Positions 8,889 to 18,350 of a DNA stretch of 64,000 nucleotides are shown piece by piece. Source of the stretch: an uncultured Neomegalonema sp. (lineage in GTDB: Bacteria > Pseudomonadota > Alphaproteobacteria > Rhodobacterales > Rhodobacteraceae); contig CALKBI010000001.1 in NCBI GenBank assembly GCA_937990185.1, forward strand, positions 22,083 through 86,082, read 5' to 3'. Position numbers and translations under genes: made by a program. The notes below the pieces were generated by a model. That model was not told where the DNA came from and did not search any database. It was given only the letters and a program-made list of their open reading frames with translations. Positions within the stretch are counted from its first letter, which is position 1. Each line of letters opens with the position of its first letter.

Positions 8889-9866
8889 TTATTCAGGTGC
8901 TACAACGACTCCCCACGGTTGCTCTCCGACGGCTATGGTTTTGATAACTTTCAGCGATTCTACATCAATGACAGAAACATCGTTCGAGTTGCCATTCGTT
9001 GTGAACAACAGTTTTTCGTCAGGCGTGAAGGCAAGCTGCCAAACTCTCTGGCCAACGAGCAGATATTTTTCCACCTCAAAAGTCTCGCCATTTACTACGG
9101 CCACGCGATTGGCCGGACCGAGAGCGACAAAGACTTTCTTGCCATCTTTCGTGACGCGAACGCCAACCGGCTGCATTGCCTCGGGGACAATGCCGCGCAC
9201 TTCGAACTCAATTTTCTTGATGATCTCGCCTGCCGCCGGATCAATCACACTGACCGTGCCGCCGATTTCGGAAGAGACATAGAGCAGTTTACCGTCATCC
9301 GTGAATTGCGCGAAACGCGGGCGCTGATCGACCAGCACATTGGTTTCGATCTCAAAGGTTTCAGTATTGATGAAGTGTGCCATATTCGTGGTCTCGGACG
9401 TATTGACCACGATCTTGCCATCCGGACTGACCCCCATGCCTTCGGGTTCAACACCAACGGGCACTTCTGCAAGCACGGACCGTTTTTTTACATCAACGAC
9501 CGTTACGATATTGTCGTCCTCATTCGCGATGTAGAGAGGATTGCCACTCGGATGTAGCGTGAACAATTCCGGGTCAGGTCCAGAGGGAAGCGTGTGCAAG
9601 CGCTTGTACGTTATCGGATCGAAGACATTCACAATATCGTCGTCCGACGCGCAGACATAAAGCTCCTTGCCGTCCTTGGACATTCCGATACCCCGAGGGC
9701 GTTGCCCTGCCTTAAAGGTATCAATCACTTCAAGCGTTTCACTGTCGATAACAGTGATGTCGTTGCCTTTTTCGTTGCTGACATACACACGGTAAGCCCA
9801 TGCTTGGGTCGCTGTTGCCATGACTCCGAGAGCCAAAAGTGCAGAAGCTATTTGTTGAAGGCGCAT
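8889..9866 (-). CDS. Periplasmic YVTN beta-propeller protein of PQQ-alcohol systems
   Basis: The 325-residue protein has a signal peptide (about 1-24, AWA|YR) and seven repeats of the type VYVSNEKGNDITVIDSETLEV, spaced about 43 residues apart. It matches the architecture of 'PQQ-dependent catabolism-associated beta-propeller' proteins, which are encoded beside the ABC binding protein in alcohol-oxidation clusters. It overlaps the upstream binding-protein gene by 19 bp. Its molecular role is unknown; a ligand-binding or scaffold role in the periplasm is likely. Confidence 0.8.
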   Translation of the reverse strand: MRLQQIASALLALGVMATATQAWAYRVYVSNEKGNDITVIDSETLEVIDTFKAGQRPRGIGMSKDGKELYVCASDDDIVNVFDPITYKRLHTLPSGPDPELFTLHPSGNPLYIANEDDNIVTVVDVKKRSVLAEVPVGVEPEGMGVSPDGKIVVNTSETTNMAHFINTETFEIETNVLVDQRPRFAQFTDDGKLLYVSSEIGGTVSVIDPAAGEIIKKIEFEVRGIVPEAMQPVGVRVTKDGKKVFVALGPANRVAVVNGETFEVEKYLLVGQRVWQLAFTPDEKLLFTTNGNSNDVSVIDVESLKVIKTIAVGEQPWGVVVAPE

Positions 9867-11050
9867 GTGCTCTCCTGTTGATCAAAACCGAGGGTGTCCA
9901 TTAGGCTGACACGATGTGGAAATCCGTCTTGGGGTGAAACCGATACGATCACGCGATCATTCGCCAGCAGAACAGGTTGACGTAATTGATGGTTCCACGG
10001 ACGGAAGGTGACTTTCGTTCCCTTGAAAACGCCGAGTTCGAAATCAGGACCGAGAATGTACTCTTTCAAGGGCGTCGCTTCGCTTGATTTAACCCGCGTT
10101 GCCGCCTCACCAATTGTACGCACGGCAAGCCAAACTTGATAGTCTAGCGAGCGAACCCGGCGGGAGGCTAGTTTTTCGAAACGGCGCTGGAATTGCGTTG
10201 CTCCCCATGCCTCATTCGCTGGATGCCAACCGATTGGACGCAGGCCCGCTGACCCCGCTACCGGTCGCGGATCAGTGGTATGATAGGGCAGGTAAGCGGC
10301 GAACACATCGGACTCGTCAGCAGCCAGAAGGACGTCGTAATCAGGTGCACGCTGGGTAAATATCGGCATTTGTTTTTGCACTTGAACATGGCCGGTATCT
10401 GAGCGCCGCGCGCCGCCCGTATCTTCGAAGGTTCGTTCTTCTACGATCTTTAGCCCGAATTTATTTGCCGAACGACGCAGGGCATCAGCCCAAAGTTTAT
10501 CGCCGTCATGCGAACCGGAAATAAGGAAAACCTTGCGCCATTTTTTGACCGCTAAAAACTGCGTCAACCCGTCGGCCTTTAACGCTCGGCTCGGCGCAAC
10601 GTGAAGCACGTTCGGCAGGCAAACATCTGTTCGGAGTGAATCGTCTTCAGCCTGTGCATTCAGCAATAAGACATCGCGGCCTGATACATGCTTTGACAAA
10701 GCAGTAAGGTCGTCACCCGTTGCCATTGTAACGATGAGGTTTGATCCGCCCTCGATCAATGTATCTAGGGCCTCTAATGCTTCTTCAGGTGAGGCTGTGG
10801 CCTCATTGAGTTGGTAGTCTTGTCCCGTGAATCGACCTGTCGTTTGGTTTTCTTCGGTCGCTAGCCGCGCGCCTTGAAACCCGAGACCCTCCGGCGGTAG
10901 GTCGAGGCGCGATATGGGTAGGGGTGTTTCTCTTTCTACCTTGAGAACGCCTACACTGATTACTTGTTTATCTGAGGCATTGACGCGCGCAGGCGTGGAC
11001 CCAATCCATAGAAGTGAAAAGCAGACCAAGAGCCAAACGCGCATTTTCAT
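9848..11050 (-). CDS. ABC-type substrate-binding protein of PQQ-dependent alcohol dehydrogenase systems
   Basis: The 400-residue protein has a signal peptide (about 1-25) and a type I periplasmic-binding fold. Visible elements are VISVGVLKVERETPLP near the start, a GGSNLIVTMATGDDL segment, and VFLISGSHDGDKLWADALRRSA in the hinge region. The family is known from clusters with PQQ alcohol dehydrogenases, usually followed by a propeller, an ATP-binding protein and a permease. Here only the propeller follows. It may therefore be an orphan receptor, or its transporter lies elsewhere. Confidence 0.75.
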   Translation of the reverse strand: MKMRVWLLVCFSLLWIGSTPARVNASDKQVISVGVLKVERETPLPISRLDLPPEGLGFQGARLATEENQTTGRFTGQDYQLNEATASPEEALEALDTLIEGGSNLIVTMATGDDLTALSKHVSGRDVLLLNAQAEDDSLRTDVCLPNVLHVAPSRALKADGLTQFLAVKKWRKVFLISGSHDGDKLWADALRRSANKFGLKIVEERTFEDTGGARRSDTGHVQVQKQMPIFTQRAPDYDVLLAADESDVFAAYLPYHTTDPRPVAGSAGLRPIGWHPANEAWGATQFQRRFEKLASRRVRSLDYQVWLAVRTIGEAATRVKSSEATPLKEYILGPDFELGVFKGTKVTFRPWNHQLRQPVLLANDRVIVSVSPQDGFPHRVSLMDTLGFDQQESTCAFNK

Positions 11051-11355
11051 TCCCCCGTGTTCATTACCGTATCCAAGTTTAGCGCATGGTCAATCTATGC
11101 ATTTAAAGCACTTCGTTCCGAGACATTATATCGCATAACAACGGCTCGAATATCGTCTGCACCGAGAAGCCGAAAATAAACATAGAGCATCAGCTTACGC
11201 CATTCTGCCTAGATTCGGCTGTAAGTCACGTTGCACGTCATCTCACGATCTTTCAAGAATTTGCCATGTGCTTTCCTGTGAGTGCCTTGTTTTTGGCCAA
11301 AGCACTGATAACGTCAGGTCCTGAAGACATAAAAAACACGAACCGGGAGGTACTG
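11051..11355. promoter_or_regulatory. Divergent promoter region between the binding-protein gene and the MxaD-like gene
   Basis: No gene is seen in these 305 bp. The region must drive the leftward binding protein-propeller genes (possibly on into the moxR operon) and the rightward mxaD-like-propeller pair. TTGCACGTCA at 11231-11240 is identical to 2400-2409 upstream of xoxF. A GGGAGG ribosome site at 11345-11350 fixes the rightward start at 11356. Confidence 0.4.
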
Positions 11356-11895
11356 ATGAAATCTTTGATGATCGCACTTGGCTTCGTTGCAGCGTTGACA
11401 CCGATTGTGGCGCAAGCACACGGCCCGACTCGGCAGAAAATCGTCATCACGCAAGAGGTCGCTGCGCCGCCTGAGAAAGTTTGGGCGCGTATCGGTGATT
11501 TTCAGGACATGAGTTGGCATCCGGCAGTTCATTCAACGAAAGGCAAAAAGGGCAATGACATTGATGCAACCCGTGTTTTGACTCTCGGTGCAGAGGATGG
11601 GCCGACGATTTCTGAAGTCCTTTATAAATACAAAGAAGAAAAGCGCAGTTATTCCTATCGGATCACTGCTGTAGAAGTCGATGTTCTGCCAGTGACCAAC
11701 TACTCGTCCCACTTGACGGTCAAGGAAGGCAAAGATGGGGGCTCATTGGTGGAATGGAAAGGCGCGTTCTATCGCGGCTACCCGAACAATGATCCACCAG
11801 AAAACCTGAATGACGAAGCCGCTGTTGCTGCTGTCACAGGAGTTTATGAGGCTGGTCTGGAAGCGCTTGCGGCTGAGTTTGACGCAAATCAATGA
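11356..11895 (+). CDS. Periplasmic SRPBCC protein, MxaD-like
   Basis: The 179-residue protein has a signal peptide (about 1-22, AQA|HG) followed by a START/SRPBCC domain: QEVAAPPEKVWARIGDFQDMSWHPAV is the typical opening, and the C-terminal helix is VTGVYEAGLEALAAEF. MxaD proteins help electron transfer between methanol dehydrogenase and its cytochrome. The start at 11356 is chosen over an ATG 90 bp upstream because it has GGGAGG at proper spacing and a clean signal peptide. It is translationally coupled to the next propeller gene. Confidence 0.8.
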   Translation: MKSLMIALGFVAALTPIVAQAHGPTRQKIVITQEVAAPPEKVWARIGDFQDMSWHPAVHSTKGKKGNDIDATRVLTLGAEDGPTISEVLYKYKEEKRSYSYRITAVEVDVLPVTNYSSHLTVKEGKDGGSLVEWKGAFYRGYPNNDPPENLNDEAAVAAVTGVYEAGLEALAAEFDANQ

Positions 11896-12827
11896 TGCGC
11901 GCTGTTGCGGCCATCGTAGGCGCGCTTTTTGCTTTGCCTGCGATGGCGGACACAGCTTGGATCACCAATCAATCGAGCGGTGATGTCTCGGTTGTTGACC
12001 TCATCGCGAGCAAGGTTATCGCGACAATTCCGGTGGGTGGACAGCCTGCCGGTATTGTTGCGGCTCCAAATGGAAAGGCTGTCTATGTCGTAAGTCCGGG
12101 GGATAAATCGATTTCAGAAATCGATCCGGCAAGCTTGAAAGTTTCCAGGCGGCTGGTTTTAGAGGGTGGGCCACTGGGCATCGCGATCAGCCCGGATAGT
12201 CGCACTCTTTATGTTGCAGATTGGTTTGAGGCGCGGCTCTTCGTTATTGATACAAAGACATTCCGCGTTACAGGAAAAATTCCAACGGGAGAATCGCCCT
12301 CGGGTGTCGCCGTAACGCCCGATGGTAAGGCGGTTGTGACTGCGGATCGCGACTCAGATCAAATCTCGATCATCAATCTTGAAGCTGGAGATACGAAGCA
12401 AATCAAGACCGGTGAGCGGCCTTTTGGAATCACGATAGATGCCAAAGGTGAACGCGCTTACACGGCGGATGTTGGTTCTAACACTGTTACAGTGATCGAC
12501 CTCGCAACAAACAAGGTCGTTGGAAGCGTTCCAACCGGAGAACGGCCTTATGCTGTGGGATTAGCCAAAGGCAAAGGCTTTGCAACCGATCAGTACGGGG
12601 ACACCGTGACCGCCTTTGATCTGAAAACGCTGAAGGTCATTGAGACCATTGATGTCGGCGAATACCCTGAAGGCATCGCAACGACATTTGATGGTACATC
12701 GCTCATTATTGCGAATTGGTTTTCGAACACGATTTCGGTTCTAGATGCCACGACTCTGGAAGTCGTGACAGAAATTGACGTTGGCGATGGTCCCCGCGCT
12801 TTCGGGAACTTTTTGACGAGAGATTGA
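11892..12827 (+). CDS. Periplasmic YVTN-family beta-propeller protein
   Basis: The 311-residue protein has a signal peptide (about 1-20, AMA|DT) and repeated blades such as VSVVDLIASKVIATIPVGGQPAGI, with the YVTN-like pattern about every 41-43 residues. It overlaps the MxaD-like gene by 4 bp (ATGA), so the two are made together. This is the second propeller of the island; the other is on the opposite strand at 8889. The pair is similar in design but too different in sequence to be a recent duplication. Confidence 0.8.
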   Translation: MMRAVAAIVGALFALPAMADTAWITNQSSGDVSVVDLIASKVIATIPVGGQPAGIVAAPNGKAVYVVSPGDKSISEIDPASLKVSRRLVLEGGPLGIAISPDSRTLYVADWFEARLFVIDTKTFRVTGKIPTGESPSGVAVTPDGKAVVTADRDSDQISIINLEAGDTKQIKTGERPFGITIDAKGERAYTADVGSNTVTVIDLATNKVVGSVPTGERPYAVGLAKGKGFATDQYGDTVTAFDLKTLKVIETIDVGEYPEGIATTFDGTSLIIANWFSNTISVLDATTLEVVTEIDVGDGPRAFGNFLTRD

Positions 12828-12891
12828 ACGTGGCTTTTACGTCTTTCGGACAATAACAGCATTCTTCATCGTCATCGCAGGGACGGTAAAG

Positions 12892-13242
12892 TTACTGACC
12901 CATCATGCCTTGCAGACCGGGTGGTAACTCCATCCCGCCCATCAGCTTTTGCATCTCTTCTTCTGCCCGAGCCGCAGCTTTTGTCTGCGCATCCGCGACT
13001 GCGGCAACGATCAGGTCTTCGAGAACGCCGACCTCTTCGGCATTGACCAGCGACGGATCAATCTGCATCGCTTTGAGCGTGCCTTTTGCCGTTGCTGTCG
13101 CCACAATCATACCGCCACCGGAAGACCCTTGAACCTCGATATGATTCAGAGATTCCTGCATCTCAGCGGCTTTAGTTTGCATCTGTTGCGCTTGCTCCAT
13201 CATGCCTTTGATGTCGCCAAGTCCTTTGAGTCCGCCAAACAT
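12892..13242 (-). CDS. ybaB: Nucleoid-associated protein, YbaB/EbfC family
   Basis: The 116-residue protein opens with a glycine-rich GGLKGLGDIKGMMEQAQQMQ segment and has VEGSSGGG-like and IDPSLVNAEEVGVLEDLIVAA motifs, typical of the dimeric DNA-binding YbaB family. Its ATG directly follows the dnaX stop (TGAATG), the widely conserved dnaX-ybaB pairing. Confidence 0.92.
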   Translation of the reverse strand: MFGGLKGLGDIKGMMEQAQQMQTKAAEMQESLNHIEVQGSSGGGMIVATATAKGTLKAMQIDPSLVNAEEVGVLEDLIVAAVADAQTKAAARAEEEMQKLMGGMELPPGLQGMMGQ

Positions 13243-14994
13243 TCAGTCTTCTCCAAATAGGTCTTCATCATCGTCGAGGTCTTCCCCATGGGGAACATCA
13301 CCCAACTCTTCGCTTGTCATACGCTTACGGGGAATCACAAGCAATTCCGCATCTTTGAAAAGTTCCAACCCTGCCGCGACAAGGGGATTTTTGCGGACAC
13401 GTTGTTCGAGCGAATGCATTTGCTCGCTACGCATCTCGGAGATTGTCTCACCGCCGGGCGCATCGCCCACTGAAACGATCCAGCGGTGGTCTGTCCATTT
13501 TGAGAGGGCCTGTAAGAGACGCCCTGATAAATCTTCGCGCGCACCCGTGGCTGGTTGGAATTCGATCCGTCCCGGCGTGTAAGAGATCAACCGTAATCCT
13601 GTCTCTACGTCATAGAGCAGCTCGCCATCTTTCTTTTCGCTGATGAGGGCAACGACGGCCTCAAAACTTTGTGGCAAGTGGGAGAGGTCTTGCTCAGGTG
13701 CGACACTTGTTTGCGCCATGCCTTGTGGTTTAGGCGCGGCGACCGCATTTGAGGAGGCAACACTCAGACGGGCTTGTGGAGCCGAGCCGGGGCCGGGTGT
13801 TGGTGCAGGCCCAGATGAACCAGCAGAACCCGCTTGCTCGTCGGTCAGTTTTTTGACGAGTTCTTCCGGGGTGGGCAAATCCGAAACGGCACATAGGCGA
13901 ATGATGGTCATTTCTGCCGCCATAATCGCAGAGGGAGCGCGTGAAAGCTCTTCCAACGCTTTTAAGAGCATCTGCCACGTCCGCGCGAGAACGCGCATTC
14001 CTAAGGTTCCCGCCATCTCAGCGCCGCGCGCCGCTGTGTCAGCTCCAAGCGCAGGGTTGTTTGCCAAGTCCGGTGAAATTTTTAAGGTGGAGAGCCAATG
14101 GGTTGTCTCCGCAAGATCGCGCAAGGTGGCCTCTGGATCAGCGCCGGATTTATGTTGATCGCGCAATTCTTCTATGGCGGCTTTGGCATCGCCTTTCATG
14201 ATCAGCCCAAAGAGGTCGAGCACCCGCGCCCGATCCGCAAGTCCGAGCATGGTTCGGACAGAGGCAGCGTCCTTGCCGCCATCGGCAATGGCCTGATCAA
14301 GCAATGAGAGCGAATCCCTTACCGATCCTTCCGCTGCGCGGGCAATCAGTGCCAGCGCTTCGGTGTCAATCTCAACGCTTTCGGCTTCGCAAATTGATGC
14401 GAGATGTTCAATCAGGCGTTCAGGGTCGATGCGCCGCAAGTCGAACCGTTGACAGCGGGACAGGACAGTCACCGGCATTTTGCGAATTTCGGTCGTCGCA
14501 AAGAGAAATTTGACGTGTTCTGGTGGTTCTTCGAGCGTCTTGAGCAAGCCATTGAAAGCCTGCTTTGACAGCATGTGAGTCTCATCAATGATAAAGACTT
14601 TATAGCGGGCCATCGCGGGACGGTATTTCGCGGCCTCGATCACCTCCCGCACATCATCAATGCCGGTGTTGCTGGCGGCATCCATCTCGATGACATCGAC
14701 ATGCCTGCTTTCCATGATCGACGCGCAATGTTCGCAAACACCGCATGGTTCGACCGTTGGTCCGCCTGTTCCATCAGTGCCTATGCAATTCAGCCCTTTG
14801 GCTATGATTCGCGCCGTCGTTGTCTTGCCGATGCCCCTTACGCCGGTCAGCACATAGGCATGGTGAATGCGGTCTTTTTCAAAGGCATTGCGCAGAACAC
14901 GCACCATCGCCTCTTGCCCGATAAGGGCAGAGAAGTCTTGTGGTCGGTATTTCCGTGCCAGCACTTGATAAGCGCCATGCGCATCGTCACTCAT
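13243..14994 (-). CDS. dnaX: DNA polymerase III gamma/tau subunit
   Basis: The 583-residue clamp-loader ATPase has the Walker A motif TGVRGIGKTTTARIIAKGLNC (about 51-71), a zinc module with CGVCEHC, the DETHMLSKQAFNALLK-like motif (here DETHMLSKQAFNGLLK) and sensor TTEIRKMPVTVLSRCQRFDLRR. The C-terminal third has a Pro/Ala/Gly-rich linker and the acidic tail DLDDDEDLFGED. It is followed immediately by ybaB, and the SRP RNA gene lies upstream. Confidence 0.95.
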   Translation of the reverse strand: MSDDAHGAYQVLARKYRPQDFSALIGQEAMVRVLRNAFEKDRIHHAYVLTGVRGIGKTTTARIIAKGLNCIGTDGTGGPTVEPCGVCEHCASIMESRHVDVIEMDAASNTGIDDVREVIEAAKYRPAMARYKVFIIDETHMLSKQAFNGLLKTLEEPPEHVKFLFATTEIRKMPVTVLSRCQRFDLRRIDPERLIEHLASICEAESVEIDTEALALIARAAEGSVRDSLSLLDQAIADGGKDAASVRTMLGLADRARVLDLFGLIMKGDAKAAIEELRDQHKSGADPEATLRDLAETTHWLSTLKISPDLANNPALGADTAARGAEMAGTLGMRVLARTWQMLLKALEELSRAPSAIMAAEMTIIRLCAVSDLPTPEELVKKLTDEQAGSAGSSGPAPTPGPGSAPQARLSVASSNAVAAPKPQGMAQTSVAPEQDLSHLPQSFEAVVALISEKKDGELLYDVETGLRLISYTPGRIEFQPATGAREDLSGRLLQALSKWTDHRWIVSVGDAPGGETISEMRSEQMHSLEQRVRKNPLVAAGLELFKDAELLVIPRKRMTSEELGDVPHGEDLDDDEDLFGED

Positions 14995-15053
14995 GGGCGT
15001 TTCTTCCTCGCGTCATAAGCAGACCGTAGGACGATGTGCGAAAGGGGTAAAGT

Positions 15054-15142
15054 GAGAAGCCGCGCGACCCAAGCACAAACCGTTGTGGCTGCTTCCTTCC
15101 GGACCTGACCAGGTTGGCGGCAGACTCGCCCGGCGACTCCTC
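15054..15142 (-). ncRNA. ffs: Signal recognition particle RNA, small bacterial type (4.5S)
   Basis: On the minus strand the sequence contains the invariant SRP hairpin core: AACCTGGTCAGGTCCGGAAG, then GAAGCAGCC. Outer arms pair across it (GCCGGGCGA with GGGTCGCGCGGC), and the terminal GAGGAG pairs with CTTCTC, which sets the ends used here. It would bind Ffh for co-translational membrane targeting. Location next to dnaX-ybaB is common in alphaproteobacteria. The exact ends are inferred from pairing. Confidence 0.93.
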
Positions 15143-15248
15143 GAGACTTCTGTAACCGGAAATCGGTAAAAATCGCAAGGATTCGAAATCCTTTTTGCCA
15201 AAGATTTTCATAGATAATTTGGCGGGGAAAAATGTCTTGCAATTAATT

Positions 15249-15282
15249 TGAACAATGTTCATATTGTATTGAACGATGTTCA
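15249..15282. promoter_or_regulatory. Two tandem operator-like palindromes
   Basis: TGAACAATGTTCA (15249-15261) and TGAACGATGTTCA (15270-15282) are near-identical dyads whose centres are exactly 21 bp apart, two helical turns. They end 18 bp before the start codon of the membrane-protein gene. This is the geometry of two dimers of one repressor binding the same DNA face. The regulator is not identifiable here. Confidence 0.6.
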
Positions 15283-15299
15283 AGTTTGAGGGTGGCGAC

Positions 15300-15734
15300 A
15301 TGATCCGGGCTATTGATTACCTGAAGATAGTGGTTTGCTTTTTGTTAGGTTCAGCCGTGGCTGCGTTGCCCTCATTGTTGTTTGGTCCAGGATATTGGCT
15401 CTTTGTTTTTATGTATGGGATGTATTTCGGCCTACCTGCTTTGATACTTGTTCTTGTTTTATATAGCGTTTTTATAAAGAAGATCCTCGCCCGGCCTAAT
15501 CTATGGTGTTTTGGGACACCCTTTGTCCTCACAGCCTGTATTGTGTTCTTCCTTCAGTACGAGTTCACACATGGAGGCGACAATTTCACAAGAACCTTCC
15601 TCGCAGATGATTATTTTTTGACGCTTGCCGCAATCATGGTCTTCATTGGAGCTGTTGTAGCAACGGTTCTTTTCCGTAGGTGGGTGTTGTTTCCTAAAAA
15701 GTATGCAGCAGAACGGGCCTTGCAGAACGGGTGA
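15300..15734 (+). CDS. Unrecognised four-helix membrane protein
   Basis: The 144-residue protein starts at the ATG with GAGGG upstream; an earlier in-frame ATG lies inside an operator. It has four hydrophobic segments (about 10-28, 33-57, 70-88 and 103-124) and a short basic C-terminus. No catalytic motif is visible and I do not recognise the family. The gene sits alone between the SRP RNA and nudC and is probably controlled by the tandem palindromes just upstream. Confidence 0.65.
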   Translation: MIRAIDYLKIVVCFLLGSAVAALPSLLFGPGYWLFVFMYGMYFGLPALILVLVLYSVFIKKILARPNLWCFGTPFVLTACIVFFLQYEFTHGGDNFTRTFLADDYFLTLAAIMVFIGAVVATVLFRRWVLFPKKYAAERALQNG

Positions 15735-15755
15735 CCGCCTTGCATAGAACGCGGG

Positions 15756-16664
15756 ATGAAACAAAATCCCACACCGCCGCCGCTCACGGGTGCTTCGCTC
15801 GATCGCGCGGCCCATTTGCGCGATGATCCCGAAGCCTTGGCGCGCATGGCCGGTGATCCCAATGCGCGTATGGTTCTGTTTTCGCAAGATCAAACGCTGT
15901 TTCGCCTGACAAACACCGGTTTAGCCTTGGAATGGTTGCCGCTGGATACTGCGCCAAGCGAGGAACCGCCTATTTTCTTGGGTCTTGATGGCACTGAACC
16001 CCGGTTTGTAACCCGCGTAGAAGACGCGGAAGCCCCCGATGATTGTAAGTTTATCGACCTTCGCTCTGCTTTGTTTTCCGGCGATTTTTCCGGTGATGAA
16101 GCCGCCATTGTCGCAGGTGCTAAGGCGATTTCCGGCTGGCACGCTTCGCATCAACATTGCGCCCGGTGCGGTGCAAAGACCTCACCCGCGCAAGGGGGAT
16201 GGAAGCGGGAGTGTCCAACATGCAATGGACAACACTTCCCGCGTACCGACCCTGTGGTCATCATGCTTGTGGTCAAAGATGAGCGGGTCGCAGTTGCTCA
16301 TAATGTGAATTTCCCGGATACGCTTTATTCTTTGATTGCCGGTTTCGTGGAACCCGGTGAAACCATCGAAGAAGCCGTGCGCCGTGAGACTCTGGAAGAA
16401 CTCGGTATCCGCTGTGGCCGCGTGGATTATCTATGCTCGCAGCCCTGGCCGTTTCCCGCCGGATTGATGTTCGGGTGCATTGCAGAAGCGCTGGATGATG
16501 AGTTTACGCTTGAAGAGGCGGAACTCAGCGAAGCGTGTTGGTTGGACCGCGACGCTCTGGCAGCAATTTTCAGGGATGAAAACGAAAAGATTTCGCCGCC
16601 CCGTGCGGGTTCTATTGCCGCGAGTCTGTTGAAAGACTGGCTGGACGGAAAAGTCGGATATTGA
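15756..16664 (+). CDS. nudC: NADH pyrophosphatase / NAD-cap hydrolase (Nudix)
   Basis: The 302-residue protein has the full NudC layout: a variable N-terminal domain, a zinc ribbon (CARCGAKTSP...CPTCNGQHFPR), the Nudix box GFVEPGETIEEAVRRETLEE followed by LGI (GX5EX7REXXEEXG satisfied), and the diagnostic SQPWPFP motif. It hydrolyses NADH to NMNH and AMP and removes NAD caps from RNA. Confidence 0.95.
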   Translation: MKQNPTPPPLTGASLDRAAHLRDDPEALARMAGDPNARMVLFSQDQTLFRLTNTGLALEWLPLDTAPSEEPPIFLGLDGTEPRFVTRVEDAEAPDDCKFIDLRSALFSGDFSGDEAAIVAGAKAISGWHASHQHCARCGAKTSPAQGGWKRECPTCNGQHFPRTDPVVIMLVVKDERVAVAHNVNFPDTLYSLIAGFVEPGETIEEAVRRETLEELGIRCGRVDYLCSQPWPFPAGLMFGCIAEALDDEFTLEEAELSEACWLDRDALAAIFRDENEKISPPRAGSIAASLLKDWLDGKVGY

Positions 16665-16806
16665 TGCGGACTAGGCAGGGTGCTGCGCTTCGGCCTTTGG
16701 AACCGCCTAACCCGATTTGGTGAAAGTTATGGTCCGCAATGCGTTGTGCGAAAGCGCTGGCCTTGATATGGGAAGCCATGAGTTTGAGACACATATATCG
16801 CGCGAT

Positions 16807-16836
16807 GGCAGGGGTTTCCGATCACAACCGCCTGCC
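16807..16836 (+). other. Strong hairpin in the nudC-leuC gap
   Basis: GGCAGGGGTT (16807-16816) pairs with AACC-G-CCTGCC (16826-16836) apart from one bulged G, with a 9-base loop. A short T-run follows seven bases later. It lies within 16665-16925, where I see no convincing gene; a 33-codon ORF without leucine runs crosses the hairpin. It may end nudC transcription or act in the leuC leader. Confidence 0.35.
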
Positions 16837-16925
16837 GTGGCGCTTTTTCGGGCTGATGAGCAGCAGTGACGGGCGTTGATAATGCACCGTAATTGATTGC
16901 CTCAACCGATATCGGGAACGAAAAA

Positions 16926-18326
16926 ATGACTGCACCGCGCACGCTCTATGACAAAATTTGGGACGCTCATGTCGTCCATGAAGCCGATGACGGCACATGC
17001 TTGCTGTATATCGACCGCCATTTGGTCCACGAAGTCACCAGCCCGCAAGCCTTTGAAGGCCTGCGCATGACCGGACGCAAAGTCCGCGCACCGGGCGCGA
17101 CATTGGCTGTACCAGATCACAATGTGCCCACCTCTGATCGTGCCAAAGGCATTGAAGACGAACAAAGCCGCATTCAGGTCGATGCCCTACGCTCGAATGC
17201 TGAGGAATTCGGTATCGAGTATTTTGATGTCATGGATATCCGCCAAGGCATCGTTCATATCGTCGGGCCGGAACAAGGCCTCACTCAGCCGGGCATGACA
17301 ATCGTGTGCGGGGACAGCCATACCGCGACCCATGGTGCATTTGGCGCATTGGCGCATGGTATCGGCACGTCTGAAGTCGAGCATGTTCTGGCGACTCAAA
17401 CGCTGATCCAGAAAAAATCGAAAAACATGAAGGTCGAAGTCACTGGAACGCTGCCTACCGGTGTGACGGCGAAAGATATCACGCTCTCCGTGATCGGTTT
17501 GACCGGAACCGCTGGCGGCACGGGGCATGTGATCGAATATTGTGGCGACACGATTATGGCGCTGTCTATGGAAGGCCGGATGACGGTTTGTAACATGGCC
17601 ATCGAAGGCGGTGCGCGCGCCGGTTTGATTGCGCCGGACGAGAAAACCTTCAACTACGTGATGGGCCGCCCCAAAGCACCAAAGGGGGCTGATTGGGATG
17701 CAGCGCTGGCAAATTGGTCAGAGCTATACACCGATGACGGGGCGCATTTCGATACGGTGCTCACGATCAATGCAGCGGACATCGCGCCTGTGATTACATG
17801 GGGAACGTCGCCTGAAGATGTTCTGCCCATCAATTCTATGGTTCCGAACCCCGAAGATTTCGAGGGCGGTAAAGTCGACGCGGTGCGCCGTAGTCTCGAT
17901 TATATGGGCCTGACCCCCGGCACACGCTTTTCGGATATTTCCGTCGATACGATCTTCATCGGGTCTTGTACGAATGGCCGGATCGAAGACATGCGCGAAG
18001 TGATGAAAGTCATGGAAGGCAAAAAGGTCAAAGACGGTCTGCGCGCGATGATCGTCCCCGGTTCCGGCTTGGTCAAAAAGCAGATGGAAGACGAGGGCCT
18101 CGCGCAAAAACTGGCCGAAGCCGGTTTCGATATTCGCGAGCCGGGATGTTCTATGTGCCTCGGCATGAACCCTGATCAGCTTGCGCCGGGCGAGCGTTGT
18201 GCCTCAACGTCGAACCGTAATTTCGAGGGTCGGCAAGGGCGCGGTGGGCGGACTCACTTGCTGTCACCGGCGATGGCGGCGGCGGCGGCGATAACGGGTA
18301 AACTAACGGACGTGCGCGACCTTTAA
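16926..18326 (+). CDS. leuC: 3-isopropylmalate dehydratase large subunit
   Basis: The 466-residue length is exactly usual for LeuC. It isomerises 2-isopropylmalate to 3-isopropylmalate in leucine synthesis and holds a 4Fe-4S cluster. The cluster cysteines are visible in [14 protein letters not shown] and [11 protein letters not shown], and aconitase-family motifs include [21 protein letters not shown]. The start at [12 protein letters not shown] is preferred over an in-frame ATG 33 bp upstream because it matches the family N-terminus. The small subunit leuD, often adjacent, is not downstream: a terminator follows at once. Confidence 0.95.
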   Translation: MTAPRTLYDKIWDAHVVHEADDGTCLLYIDRHLVHEVTSPQAFEGLRMTGRKVRAPGATLAVPDHNVPTSDRAKGIEDEQSRIQVDALRSNAEEFGIEYFDVMDIRQGIVHIVGPEQGLTQPGMTIVCGDSHTATHGAFGALAHGIGTSEVEHVLATQTLIQKKSKNMKVEVTGTLPTGVTAKDITLSVIGLTGTAGGTGHVIEYCGDTIMALSMEGRMTVCNMAIEGGARAGLIAPDEKTFNYVMGRPKAPKGADWDAALANWSELYTDDGAHFDTVLTINAADIAPVITWGTSPEDVLPINSMVPNPEDFEGGKVDAVRRSLDYMGLTPGTRFSDISVDTIFIGSCTNGRIEDMREVMKVMEGKKVKDGLRAMIVPGSGLVKKQMEDEGLAQKLAEAGFDIREPGCSMCLGMNPDQLAPGERCASTSNRNFEGRQGRGGRTHLLSPAMAAAAAITGKLTDVRDL

Positions 18327-18350
18327 CCCTGCTGCATAGAATACAGAAAC

